Part shown: positions 1 to 5,943 of the stretch, one piece after another
Layout: each line of letters begins with the position of its first letter
Position numbering within the stretch: position 1 is the stretch's first letter
DNA from: Bacteroidales bacterium
GTDB taxonomy: Bacteria > Bacteroidota > Bacteroidia > Bacteroidales > DTU049
DNA: 5,943 nucleotides
NCBI GenBank assembly: GCA_018432645.1
Contig: JAHDSP010000073.1
Span: 1 to 5,943, forward strand
Direction of reading: 5' to 3'
The notes under the pieces: generated by a model
Databases searched by the model: none
What the model saw: the letters and a program-made list of their open reading frames with translations, nothing else
Told to the model about the DNA's origin: nothing
Translations under genes and position numbers: made by a program

Positions 1-1
1 A

Positions 2-289
2 ACAGCAATATGCAATGGAGCAAGTTCGATATTAACAGCAAGTGGTACAGATAATTATAGTTGGAGTACAGGAGGCAATACAGCCAGCATAACAGTTACA
101 CCAAGTTCAACAACTACTTATACAGTAACTGGGACAAGTGCCGCAGGATGTACAGGCACAGCAACAGTAAGTGTAACAGTAAATCCATTGCCAACGGTTA
201 GTATTGATTCTTCGCAATCATCGATTTGTATTGGTGCTAGTGCAACATTGATAGCTAATTCTAATATCTCAGGTACATCTTTTATTTAG
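2..289 (+). CDS. Upstream fragment of a T9SS-secreted repetitive surface protein, ending at an in-frame TAG
   Basis: This open frame enters from the left edge and ends at TAG 287-289. It encodes about 95 residues of Thr/Ser-rich Ig-like repeat sequence of the kind stacked in long Bacteroidota surface proteins. One full repeat runs from about 8 to 223, with the pattern ICNGAS, then YSW, then TYTVTGT, a GC pair and VNPLPT. A second repeat opens at 224 with ICIGAS and is cut by the stop. The same frame continues at once after the stop with the rest of that repeat and then a sorting domain, so this and the following fragment are clearly one gene broken by a single codon. If translation really stops here, the product lacks its C-terminal sorting signal and could not be passed through the type IX system. 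The N-terminus and signal peptide lie outside the window. The frame and repeat family are clear; the ligand or function is unknown. Confidence 0.85.
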   Translation, partial: TAICNGASSILTASGTDNYSWSTGGNTASITVTPSSTTTYTVTGTSAAGCTGTATVSVTVNPLPTVSIDSSQSSICIGASATLIANSNISGTSFI

Positions 290-448
290 AGTAATAATTT
301 TAGTGGTAATAGTATTACTGTGGCACCATCTACAATTACAACATATTCTGTTACAGGGACTACAAATGAGGGTTGTATTGGTACTGCAGAAATTACTGTA
401 ACTGTTCATCCATTACCGACAATTAATTATACAACTAACCTATCACAT
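8..448 (+). repeat. Two tandem Ig-like protein repeats
   Basis: Unit 1 covers about 8-223 (72 codons) and unit 2 about 224-448 (75 codons, with three extra residues before the Trp/stop position). Shared landmarks are IC-x-GAS at the start, the aromatic strand around YSW, S-I-T-V-x-P-S, T-T-Y-x-V-T-G-T, G-C-x-G-T-A and V-x-P-L-P-T. The cysteine pairing (one near the start, one after VTGT) suggests a disulfide in each domain. More copies probably lie to the left of the window, since the sequence begins exactly at a unit start. Unit 1 prefers ACA for threonine (14 of 18 by my count), while the later part of the gene uses ACT more freely. Confidence 0.8.
287..289 (+). other. In-frame TAG replacing a conserved repeat tryptophan
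   Basis: Aligning the two Ig-like repeats without gaps from this codon rightwards puts TAG 287-289 opposite TGG 62-64 (YSW in repeat 1, FI-stop in repeat 2). In both repeats the next fourteen residues end in the same SITV-x-PS pattern. TGG to TAG is a single G-to-A change. The frame is otherwise preserved on both sides, with no indel. This is a nonsense change, a base-call error or a read-through site; the sequence alone cannot decide. Confidence 0.85.
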
Positions 449-1162
449 TGTGGGCATTCAGATGGGAATATAATAACCAATGTAACTGGCGGTACTCCTC
501 CCTATGTTTATCAATGGTCTAATGGAGCGAATACTCCAAATCTAAATAATATTTCTTCTGGTAATTATAATTTAACAGTTATCGATGCTAATGGTTGTAG
601 CATTACTATCAATATGACTATTGTAGATGCACAAATGCCTGTTGCTAATTTCATTGCTAAACCATCAATAACCACTATAGAAGATCCTATGATTTATTTC
701 CAAAATTTATCTAGTGGTGCTAGCTTATATTATTGGGATTTTGGTGATGGATTTTATTCAGTAGAAGAATCTACTACTCATATGTATAATGAACCAAATA
801 ATTATTATGTGATTTTATATGCTACAGATGAATATGGGTGTACTGACACAGTAGGTGGAGAAATTATTATTAGAGATATTTATACTTTTTATTTACCCAA
901 TGCATTTACTCCAAATGGAAATGATTTGAATGAACAATATACTATAATTGGTAATAATATTGATCCATCAAATTTTGAAATGAGGATTTTTGATAGATGG
1001 GGGAAAGAAATTTTTTATACTACTGATATAAATCAAGGATGGGATGGTTACTTCAAAGGAGAACCTGTTCCTGATGGTGTTTATGTAGTAAGGGTTTCTT
1101 TTAAAATTTTGGGTACTGATGATGTAAAACATATTATTAAAGAAATAGTAGTTATTAGATAA
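320..1162 (+). CDS. C-terminal fragment of the same surface protein: SprB-type repeat, PKD domain, type B T9SS sorting domain
   Basis: The frame is open from 290. The GTG at 320 is only the first start-like codon and falls inside an Ig-like repeat, so it is not a believable start. Counting from it, residues 1-35 finish the repeat and about 36-101 resemble a SprB repeat (GGTPPYVYQWSNG, then GNYNLTVIDANGC). About 105-185 are a PKD domain with the signature WDFGDG at 139-144. About 186-280 are the gliding motility-associated C-terminal domain (type B, CHU_C), shown by LPNAFTPNGND near 192-202, FDRWGKEIF near 224-232 and PDGVYVVRV near 251-259. In known type B proteins this domain directs passage through the T9SS outer-membrane channel and attachment at, or release from, the surface. 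The fragment has no signal peptide of its own, so it could work only as part of the full protein. An adhesin or gliding-related role is inferred from the domains. Confidence 0.9.
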   Translation: MAPSTITTYSVTGTTNEGCIGTAEITVTVHPLPTINYTTNLSHCGHSDGNIITNVTGGTPPYVYQWSNGANTPNLNNISSGNYNLTVIDANGCSITINMTIVDAQMPVANFIAKPSITTIEDPMIYFQNLSSGASLYYWDFGDGFYSVEESTTHMYNEPNNYYVILYATDEYGCTDTVGGEIIIRDIYTFYLPNAFTPNGNDLNEQYTIIGNNIDPSNFEMRIFDRWGKEIFYTTDINQGWDGYFKGEPVPDGVYVVRVSFKILGTDDVKHIIKEIVVIR

Positions 1163-1196
1163 ATTAATAAGTGCATTGTATAATGCATTTATTAAT
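1163..1196 (+). terminator. Stem-loop directly after the surface-protein stop codon
   Basis: A 15-bp stem (1163-1177 with 1182-1196, one G-U pair in RNA) closes a four-base GTAT loop. It begins at the base after the TAA stop at 1160-1162. No T-run follows immediately; the nearest is six T at 1217-1222. The position and stem length support a transcription terminator or 3'-end protecting hairpin for the + strand gene. It may also act on transcripts arriving from recG, since the two genes converge. Confidence 0.65.
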
Positions 1197-1468
1197 AGCT
1201 AATTTATTATTTGTAATTTTTTAAAAAATAGTAAGGTATAAACTTGATTGATTTAAAATTTAAGCAAAAAATTAAAACTATATTAAACTAATTTAGAATT
1301 TTTTAAATGTTATAATTACAATTTTTTTCTATGCAGTATTGCTATAGCTTATGAATTATGGTAAGTTATAACTTTAATATTTAAATTATTAAAAAATTTA
1401 TTAAGGAATTTTAAGATATAATTTTTGAAAGAAAGAATTATGAACTAAAACTTGATAAAATGTATATT
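1163..1468. other. AT-rich convergent intergenic spacer, no gene seen
   Basis: This 306-bp gap lies between two genes that point at each other, so no promoter is needed here. It is very AT-rich, with stops in all frames and no ORF longer than a few codons. Besides the two end hairpins it holds a 14-bp palindrome at 1216-1229 (T6 then A6), a 12-bp palindrome at 1363-1374 (AAGTTATAACTT), and two loosely similar stretches starting GTAAGGTATAAACTT at 1231 and GTAAGTTATAACTTT at 1361. These could be remnants of a duplicated element, but such matches are expected at this base composition. No tRNA or small RNA structure was recognised. Confidence 0.6.
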
Positions 1469-1473
1469 TTATC
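1454..1473 (-). terminator. Stem-loop overlapping the recG stop codon
   Basis: A perfect 8-bp inverted repeat (GATAAAAT, loop of four, ATTTTATC) contains the recG stop TAA, read on the - strand at 1471-1469. On that strand it is followed by AAGTTTTAG, so only a short T-run is present. The stem is all A-T apart from one G-C pair and would be weak alone. It is a candidate 3'-end signal, supported by its position and by similar hairpins at the other two gene ends. Confidence 0.45.
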
Positions 1474-3613
1474 CGACATTAGATAATGATAAGCCTTGAA
1501 TTTTAAATTGTTCTACTATGAAATATAATAGTTTGTTTTCTGGTTTTTCTAAAAGTGGGTCATTTTTGATTATTTCTCGTGCAAATTTATTTGTATATTC
1601 TATTAAATTTTGGTCATTTATGGGATCTACAATATTAAAAAATCTTTCACCACTTTGTCTGACGCCTTCTATTTCTCCAGGACCTCTTAAGCGATAATCT
1701 TCTTCAGCTATTTTAAAGCCATCAGTAGTTTCTACCATAACCTTTAGTCTATGTATTGCATTTTCGCTAATATTTTTTCCTCCTATAAGTATACAATATG
1801 CTTGATCAGAAGATCTACCTACTCTACCACGTAATTGATGTAGCTGCGCTAATCCGAATCTTTCTGCATTTTCTATAATCATAATACTAGCATTAGGAAC
1901 ATCTACGCCGACTTCAATTACAGTGGTAGCAACTAAAATATCGATTTTACCTTTTGAGAAATTATACATAATCTCATCACGCTCTTGAGAATTCATTCTA
2001 CCATGTATCATAGCAACACTATATTTAGGTGGAGGAAATTCAGTTATTATAGCCTCATATCCTTCTGTTAAAGCTATTAAATTTATTTTTTCATTTTCAT
2101 CAATAAGTGGATAAACCACATAAGCTTGGTGTCCTTTTTTTATTTCATTCCTCATCAAATCCCAAGCTTGATATCTGAGAGCTGATGGTATGTAAGTGGT
2201 TTTTACTGGTTTACGATTTGGTGGTAATTCATCAATGATAGATACCCTAAGATCACCATAAACAGTAAGTGTAAGGGTGCGTGGTATTGGTGTTGCTGTC
2301 ATCACTATCACATGAGGTGGGTAATCACTTTTCAGATGCAGCTTTGCTCTCTGTATCACACCGAAACGATGTTGTTCATCTATTATCACTAATCCTAAAT
2401 TCTTGAATTGTACTACTTCCTCTATGAGAGCATGTGTGCCTATCAAAATATTTATTTTCCCTTCTAATAAATCATTTAATAAATACTTTCTTTTTTTTGC
2501 AGTAGTACTACCTATTAATAAATCTACTTCTATTGGTAAGCCTTTCAAAAGTGAAGAAATAGTTTTGAAATGTTGCTGTGCGAGAAGTTCTGTGGGTGCC
2601 ATGAGGCATGCTTGATAGCCATTATCCAGAGCTAATAACATTGACATTAAAGCTACAATAGTTTTACCACTGCCTACATCACCTTGTAATAATCTATTCA
2701 TTTGTCTACCACTACGTAGGTCATCCCAGATTTCTCTAATTACTTTTTTTTGTGCTTTTGTGAGCTCAAAAGGTAGATTTTTTTTATAAAATTCATTAAA
2801 AAAATTTCCAACTTTAGTAAATTTGTAAGGAGTTTCTTGCTTATCTTTTACAGCATTCTGATAAGCGTAGAAGATTTGCAGGTCAAAAGCCTCAGAAAAT
2901 TTCATTCTGTATATTGCTTTTTCATGATCTTTTTCTGTCTTAGGGAAATGAATATTTTGTAATGCTTCTTGAATAGTTATTAAATTAGCACGTTTAAGTA
3001 AATTATCTGGATAGGGTTCTTTAATAGATTGAATAGCTTTGGGTAAAACAATTTTAATAAAATTCATGATTCCATCGGAATTTAGCCCAGCTTTAGCTAA
3101 ACGTTCAGTAGTGCTATATATAGGATGTAGATGTCTATATTCTTCTGATTCTAAGAATTTTTCTAAAGTTTTAATTTCGGGATGTGCAATGTAGTAATTT
3201 TTATAATAACTAACTCTACCAAATAATACATATTGAATATCTGTTTTTATCTTATCTTTTACCCAATCATAATGATTGAACCAAGTGATTTCTATTGAGC
3301 CTGTTGCATCTACAAATACACCTTTGAGGACTCTTTTTTTACCTAAATTTTGTTCATAAAATTTTTTAAAAACTCCTGTCAATAATATAAATTGATTAAA
3401 AAACCTACTAGCCTCGTTAATTTTTTTGAATTCTCTTTTATCATAAAATCTATATGGGAAATGGTAAATTAAATCTTTAACATTGCTAATATTTAATTCT
3501 TTATTTAGTAATTTACATTTATTAATTGTAATTTTTTTAGCTTTAATTTCTGATGGAGGTAATAAGGCTATTGCTTCTTCTAATGATAAATCTAAAAAAT
3601 TAATTTCGTTCAT
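1469..3613 (-). CDS. recG: ATP-dependent DNA helicase RecG
   Basis: RecG is a cytoplasmic superfamily 2 helicase that binds branched DNA, regresses stalled replication forks and drives branch migration of Holliday junctions and R-/D-loops. The 714-residue product is close to the usual length (about 690-710). The N-terminal part holds the helical region (HFPYRFYDKR at 51-60) and the OB-fold wedge domain at about 75-150. The motor follows: LTKAQ near 284-288, Walker A GDVGSGKT at 311-318, motif Ia MAPTELLAQQH at 338-348, Walker B box DEQH at 412-415, motif III TATPIPRT at 439-446, IEVGVDVPNA near 566-575 and the arginine-finger motif QLRGRVGR at 593-600. The RecG-specific C-terminal section includes RLRGPGEIEG at 641-650. 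Start ATG 3613-3611 is preceded by an AT-rich leader without a Shine-Dalgarno motif, normal for the phylum. All motifs are intact. The gene lies 148 bp downstream of the protease gene and is probably transcribed on its own. Several A7-A8 runs occur in its coding strand. Confidence 0.98.
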   Translation of the reverse strand: MNEINFLDLSLEEAIALLPPSEIKAKKITINKCKLLNKELNISNVKDLIYHFPYRFYDKREFKKINEASRFFNQFILLTGVFKKFYEQNLGKKRVLKGVFVDATGSIEITWFNHYDWVKDKIKTDIQYVLFGRVSYYKNYYIAHPEIKTLEKFLESEEYRHLHPIYSTTERLAKAGLNSDGIMNFIKIVLPKAIQSIKEPYPDNLLKRANLITIQEALQNIHFPKTEKDHEKAIYRMKFSEAFDLQIFYAYQNAVKDKQETPYKFTKVGNFFNEFYKKNLPFELTKAQKKVIREIWDDLRSGRQMNRLLQGDVGSGKTIVALMSMLLALDNGYQACLMAPTELLAQQHFKTISSLLKGLPIEVDLLIGSTTAKKRKYLLNDLLEGKINILIGTHALIEEVVQFKNLGLVIIDEQHRFGVIQRAKLHLKSDYPPHVIVMTATPIPRTLTLTVYGDLRVSIIDELPPNRKPVKTTYIPSALRYQAWDLMRNEIKKGHQAYVVYPLIDENEKINLIALTEGYEAIITEFPPPKYSVAMIHGRMNSQERDEIMYNFSKGKIDILVATTVIEVGVDVPNASIMIIENAERFGLAQLHQLRGRVGRSSDQAYCILIGGKNISENAIHRLKVMVETTDGFKIAEEDYRLRGPGEIEGVRQSGERFFNIVDPINDQNLIEYTNKFAREIIKNDPLLEKPENKLLYFIVEQFKIQGLSLSNVG

Positions 3614-3761
3614 TGTTATATTTAGCTTGACAAGTAATTAATTGCTAAATTAGTTAAAATTAATGAAAATATAATCAAAGAATAGTTTTATAAATATTCT
3701 TGTTAATTGTATAATTGAATAAATTAGCCTTTAAAGAGTTTTTGATTTAATAGAAATTAAA
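3614..3761 (-). promoter_or_regulatory. Spacer between the protease gene and recG; probable recG promoter region
   Basis: This 148-bp AT-rich spacer separates two - strand genes with a hairpin at its far end, so recG most likely has its own promoter here. The best candidate is TATTCTTTG on the - strand (3683-3675), close to the Bacteroidota -7 consensus TAnnTTTG but with one extra base. No TTTG -33 box is seen at the right distance. That site overlaps a 7-bp inverted repeat (3678-3684 with 3695-3701, ten-base loop), which could be an operator or chance. The exact promoter is not assignable. Confidence 0.3.
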
Positions 3762-3764
3762 TCA
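3743..3764 (-). terminator. Stem-loop spanning the protease stop codon
   Basis: On the - strand the stop TGA (3764-3762) is the first three bases of a perfect 9-bp inverted repeat with a four-base loop (TGATTTAAT, TTCT, ATTAAATCA). It is followed by AAAA and not by a T-run, so it is not a classic intrinsic terminator. It could be a weak terminator or a 3'-end stabiliser separating the protease transcript from recG. Confidence 0.45.
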
Positions 3765-5943
3765 TTTTTTAATCATTACAGGCAAGTTGATAACTTTATC
3801 TTGTAGTTTAATTATTAAATGATAAACTCCATTAGTAACGTTTTCTAAATTTAATTGTTGTTCGTTTGTACTTGTTATTAATCTACCTAGATTATCATAG
3901 AGCAAAGCTTCTAAAATAGTATAATTTGTTTGTATATATAAAATATCCTGAGCTGGATTAGGATAGATAGTGATCTCATCAGAACTATAATCATTAATGC
4001 TTAAAGTATTGATTTCGATTGGATTTGATTGTCCTGAAGTGCAACCATTAGAAGTTAATTTAACAAAATAAGTTCCATTTTCTGTTACTTGATAAGTTTG
4101 ATTGATAGCACCAGGAATGGGGTTATTGTTTTTATACCATTGGTTGCCCGTAGTAGCACTAGATTGTAATATAATAGGATTATAATTTATGATAGAAATG
4201 GTAGGAGGAGTCGGTATAGGATTTACAGTAATGGATTGTGTATAAGTATCTGATAAAGTACCGTTGTAAGCTATTAATGTTATTATATAAGTATCAGCAG
4301 TGTTGAATGTAACTACAGGATTAGCTTGAGTACTAGTAGATGGATTACCTCCTGGAAAAGACCAGCTGTATGAGGTAGCATTTTGAGAAGTATTAGTAAA
4401 TTGCATCTGCGAACCTTGGCAAATATCAGATGGGCTGTAAGTAAAAGATGCAACTGGATTTGTAGATGAAACAGTACCCGTATCTATGACAATGTCATCT
4501 ATCATCATCATAAATTTGTCAGCAGCTCTATGCCTGATAGCTACATAAATTGCTTGATTATTGTATGCTGATAAAGAATATGTTTTTTGAGTCCAAGAAT
4601 CTGGAGCTATTTCATCTGTGGCTATAGCTGTAAAGCTAGAAGGTTGATTATTAGTGGTAGATACTAAAACATCATAGATCTCTTCACCCCATGTGCTTGG
4701 TTTTGGCGAATAAACCCAAAAACTAATAGAACCATTATTTCTCATTTGTATTTGAGGAGAAATAATCCAGTCATCAGATACAGAAGCGTCAGAAGGACAA
4801 ATGGATACACCACATCTATCTCCACCATGAGTAGAGAAACAGCCAGCTAAGGAAGGATTAAAAGCCATAAAGCCAAATGCTGTTCCTTCACCAGTGAAAT
4901 CACAATCACTAGAGCCATAAGTATCTTTACCATCACCATCATAAGATGTCCATGGAGTGAAGTCTGTACTCCAATCTGCACATGCTTCGAAATCTAAACT
5001 AAAACCAGCTCCTTGCCACCAAGTAGTAGCCTGAGCCGTTACACCACTTGAATAGTCATTGCCAGTAGCAATTGAAAATATTTTGTAATAATATGTTGTC
5101 CCAGCATTTAATCCAGTGTGTGAAAAAGATGTATTAGAACCATTATAAATAACTGTACCACCACCTGATATTGTTTGCCCAACACTATAGTTAGTGCCAT
5201 CTGTGGGTGTACCAAAAATATCAGTTGTATTGTATACTAATAATACTGGATCATTACTTGAATTTAAACTCCATGATAAATCAATTTGAGATTGAGAGAT
5301 AGCTGTAGCAGTGAAATTTAATGGATTAGTAGATGAGCCAGCAACTAAAATATCACCAATATAGGGGATATAGTTATAGGCTGTAACACAAACTTTCAAA
5401 GTTTCGCCACTATTACTAGGAGCTGGACTTAAAGTAATATTAGCTGTACCGTTAGATACATAGCCAGTACCTAATATTTGATTATTTAATGTAATAGAAA
5501 CATATGCACCATTGACATTACATGTAACATTAACATTTGAAGTACCAGTGTTAATAGATGATGGATGTGATACAGTCATTGTCATAGGATTTTTTGTACG
5601 CAAAACGATACTTGGGTCGCCAAATATTGTCCATGTGTCTGTCATATCATAATCTTGATAAGTATCATTCATCTTGAAGCAACCATTTATACCAATGCCA
5701 GCAAAGGTTCTTTTAATATTGCTTGTAAAACTTTCTACTAATATGTCTGCCATTTCATCTTGAGCTTCTTGTGGTGGATTCCAAGACTGATTTATAGTAG
5801 ATCCGAAAATGCCAATAGCACCAATTGGTCCACTAGTTTTATTAGCTCTCATCCAAGCTTCACAAAAGCAAGTTCCAGCATTAAAATGTCCTACTACACA
5901 AGCTACCGAATAAATAAACGGTAATTTATTATAATTTGTTAAA
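3762..5943 (-). CDS. Gingipain-family cysteine protease (peptidase C25) with adhesin domains and type A T9SS sorting domain, 5' truncated
   Basis: The reading frame continues past the right edge, so the true start, signal peptide, propeptide and most of the protease domain are missing. The ATG at 5852 is internal (AWMRANK, matching ALMRAQK of gingipain R). Numbering 726 visible residues from 5942: residues 1-117 are the end of the catalytic domain, with the catalytic Cys at 15 in SVACVVGHF and Trp54 in STINQSW, the equivalent of a specificity-pocket tryptophan in gingipains; the domain closes with FGDPSIVLRT at 107-116. Next come the C25 Ig-like domain (about 119-200), a fibronectin type III-like domain (about 202-307), a cleaved-adhesin-type domain with several cysteines (about 314-487, ending MMMIDDIVID), a PKD domain (about 496-573, YSWSFPGG) and an Ig-like domain (about 575-646). 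The type A sorting domain follows (about 648-726; IYPNPAQD, LYDNLGRLI, NGVYHLIIK). The protein is probably exported by Sec then T9SS and surface-held or released. Arg versus Lys preference cannot be read here. The family is certain; the substrate is unknown. Confidence 0.95.
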   Translation of the reverse strand, partial: LTNYNKLPFIYSVACVVGHFNAGTCFCEAWMRANKTSGPIGAIGIFGSTINQSWNPPQEAQDEMADILVESFTSNIKRTFAGIGINGCFKMNDTYQDYDMTDTWTIFGDPSIVLRTKNPMTMTVSHPSSINTGTSNVNVTCNVNGAYVSITLNNQILGTGYVSNGTANITLSPAPSNSGETLKVCVTAYNYIPYIGDILVAGSSTNPLNFTATAISQSQIDLSWSLNSSNDPVLLVYNTTDIFGTPTDGTNYSVGQTISGGGTVIYNGSNTSFSHTGLNAGTTYYYKIFSIATGNDYSSGVTAQATTWWQGAGFSLDFEACADWSTDFTPWTSYDGDGKDTYGSSDCDFTGEGTAFGFMAFNPSLAGCFSTHGGDRCGVSICPSDASVSDDWIISPQIQMRNNGSISFWVYSPKPSTWGEEIYDVLVSTTNNQPSSFTAIATDEIAPDSWTQKTYSLSAYNNQAIYVAIRHRAADKFMMMIDDIVIDTGTVSSTNPVASFTYSPSDICQGSQMQFTNTSQNATSYSWSFPGGNPSTSTQANPVVTFNTADTYIITLIAYNGTLSDTYTQSITVNPIPTPPTISIINYNPIILQSSATTGNQWYKNNNPIPGAINQTYQVTENGTYFVKLTSNGCTSGQSNPIEINTLSINDYSSDEITIYPNPAQDILYIQTNYTILEALLYDNLGRLITSTNEQQLNLENVTNGVYHLIIKLQDKVINLPVMIKK

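Noticed and set aside
320..322. GTG as the true start of the right-hand surface-protein fragment
   Set aside because: It sits inside an Ig-like repeat whose first half is in the same frame upstream. There is no signal peptide, and the frame is open back to the TAG at 287-289.
1231..1375. Direct repeat or mobile-element remnant in the convergent spacer
   Set aside because: The two GTAAG-start stretches match only loosely over about 15 bases in very AT-rich DNA, with no target duplications or coding remnants.
2403..2615. 70-codon + strand open frame
   Set aside because: It lies wholly inside recG on the opposite strand, across the conserved helicase core, and its translation resembles no family. 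It is a shadow of recG.
3675..3683. Definite Bacteroidota -7 promoter box for recG
   Set aside because: TATTCTTTG has one base too many between TA and TTTG, and no -33 TTTG is at a suitable distance. It is kept only as a weak candidate.
5850..5852. ATG as the start of the protease gene
   Set aside because: The frame continues upstream to the window edge through the conserved catalytic-cysteine segment of gingipains, so this Met is internal.

Overview
The window is low-GC DNA from a member of the Bacteroidota. Two of its three genes end in type IX secretion system (T9SS) sorting domains, which are found essentially only in that phylum. The start regions show AT-rich leaders rather than Shine-Dalgarno motifs, as is usual there. 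The genus cannot be named from the sequence. There are three loci and no RNA genes, insertion sequences, CRISPR arrays or prophage genes.

Left part (1-1162, + strand): the 3' end of a large repetitive secreted protein. In order it has Ig-like repeats, a SprB-type repeat, a PKD domain and a type B T9SS C-terminal domain (the gliding motility-associated or CHU_C type). The frame is broken by one TAG at 287-289, exactly where the preceding repeat has a conserved tryptophan (TGG). The gene is therefore either a recent pseudogene, a sequencing error, or read through at this codon.

Middle (1163-3613): a 306-bp AT-rich convergent spacer with a stem-loop at each end, followed by an intact recG on the - strand. 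RecG is the ATP-dependent DNA helicase that regresses stalled forks and branch-migrates Holliday junctions. It is a housekeeping gene with no evident functional link to its neighbours.

Right part (3614-5943, - strand): a 148-bp spacer, then the 3' part of a gingipain-family (peptidase C25) cysteine protease whose start lies beyond the right edge. The visible part keeps the catalytic cysteine, then carries the gingipain Ig-like domain, a fibronectin type III-like domain, a cleaved-adhesin-type domain, a PKD domain, an Ig-like domain and a type A T9SS sorting domain.

The two outer genes would use the same export machine to reach the cell surface, one as an adhesin-like protein and the other as a protease-adhesin. 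I see no wholly new system. The points most worth a second look are the Trp-to-stop change, the gingipain-like architecture, and short stem-loops with four-base loops at or on all three stop codons.
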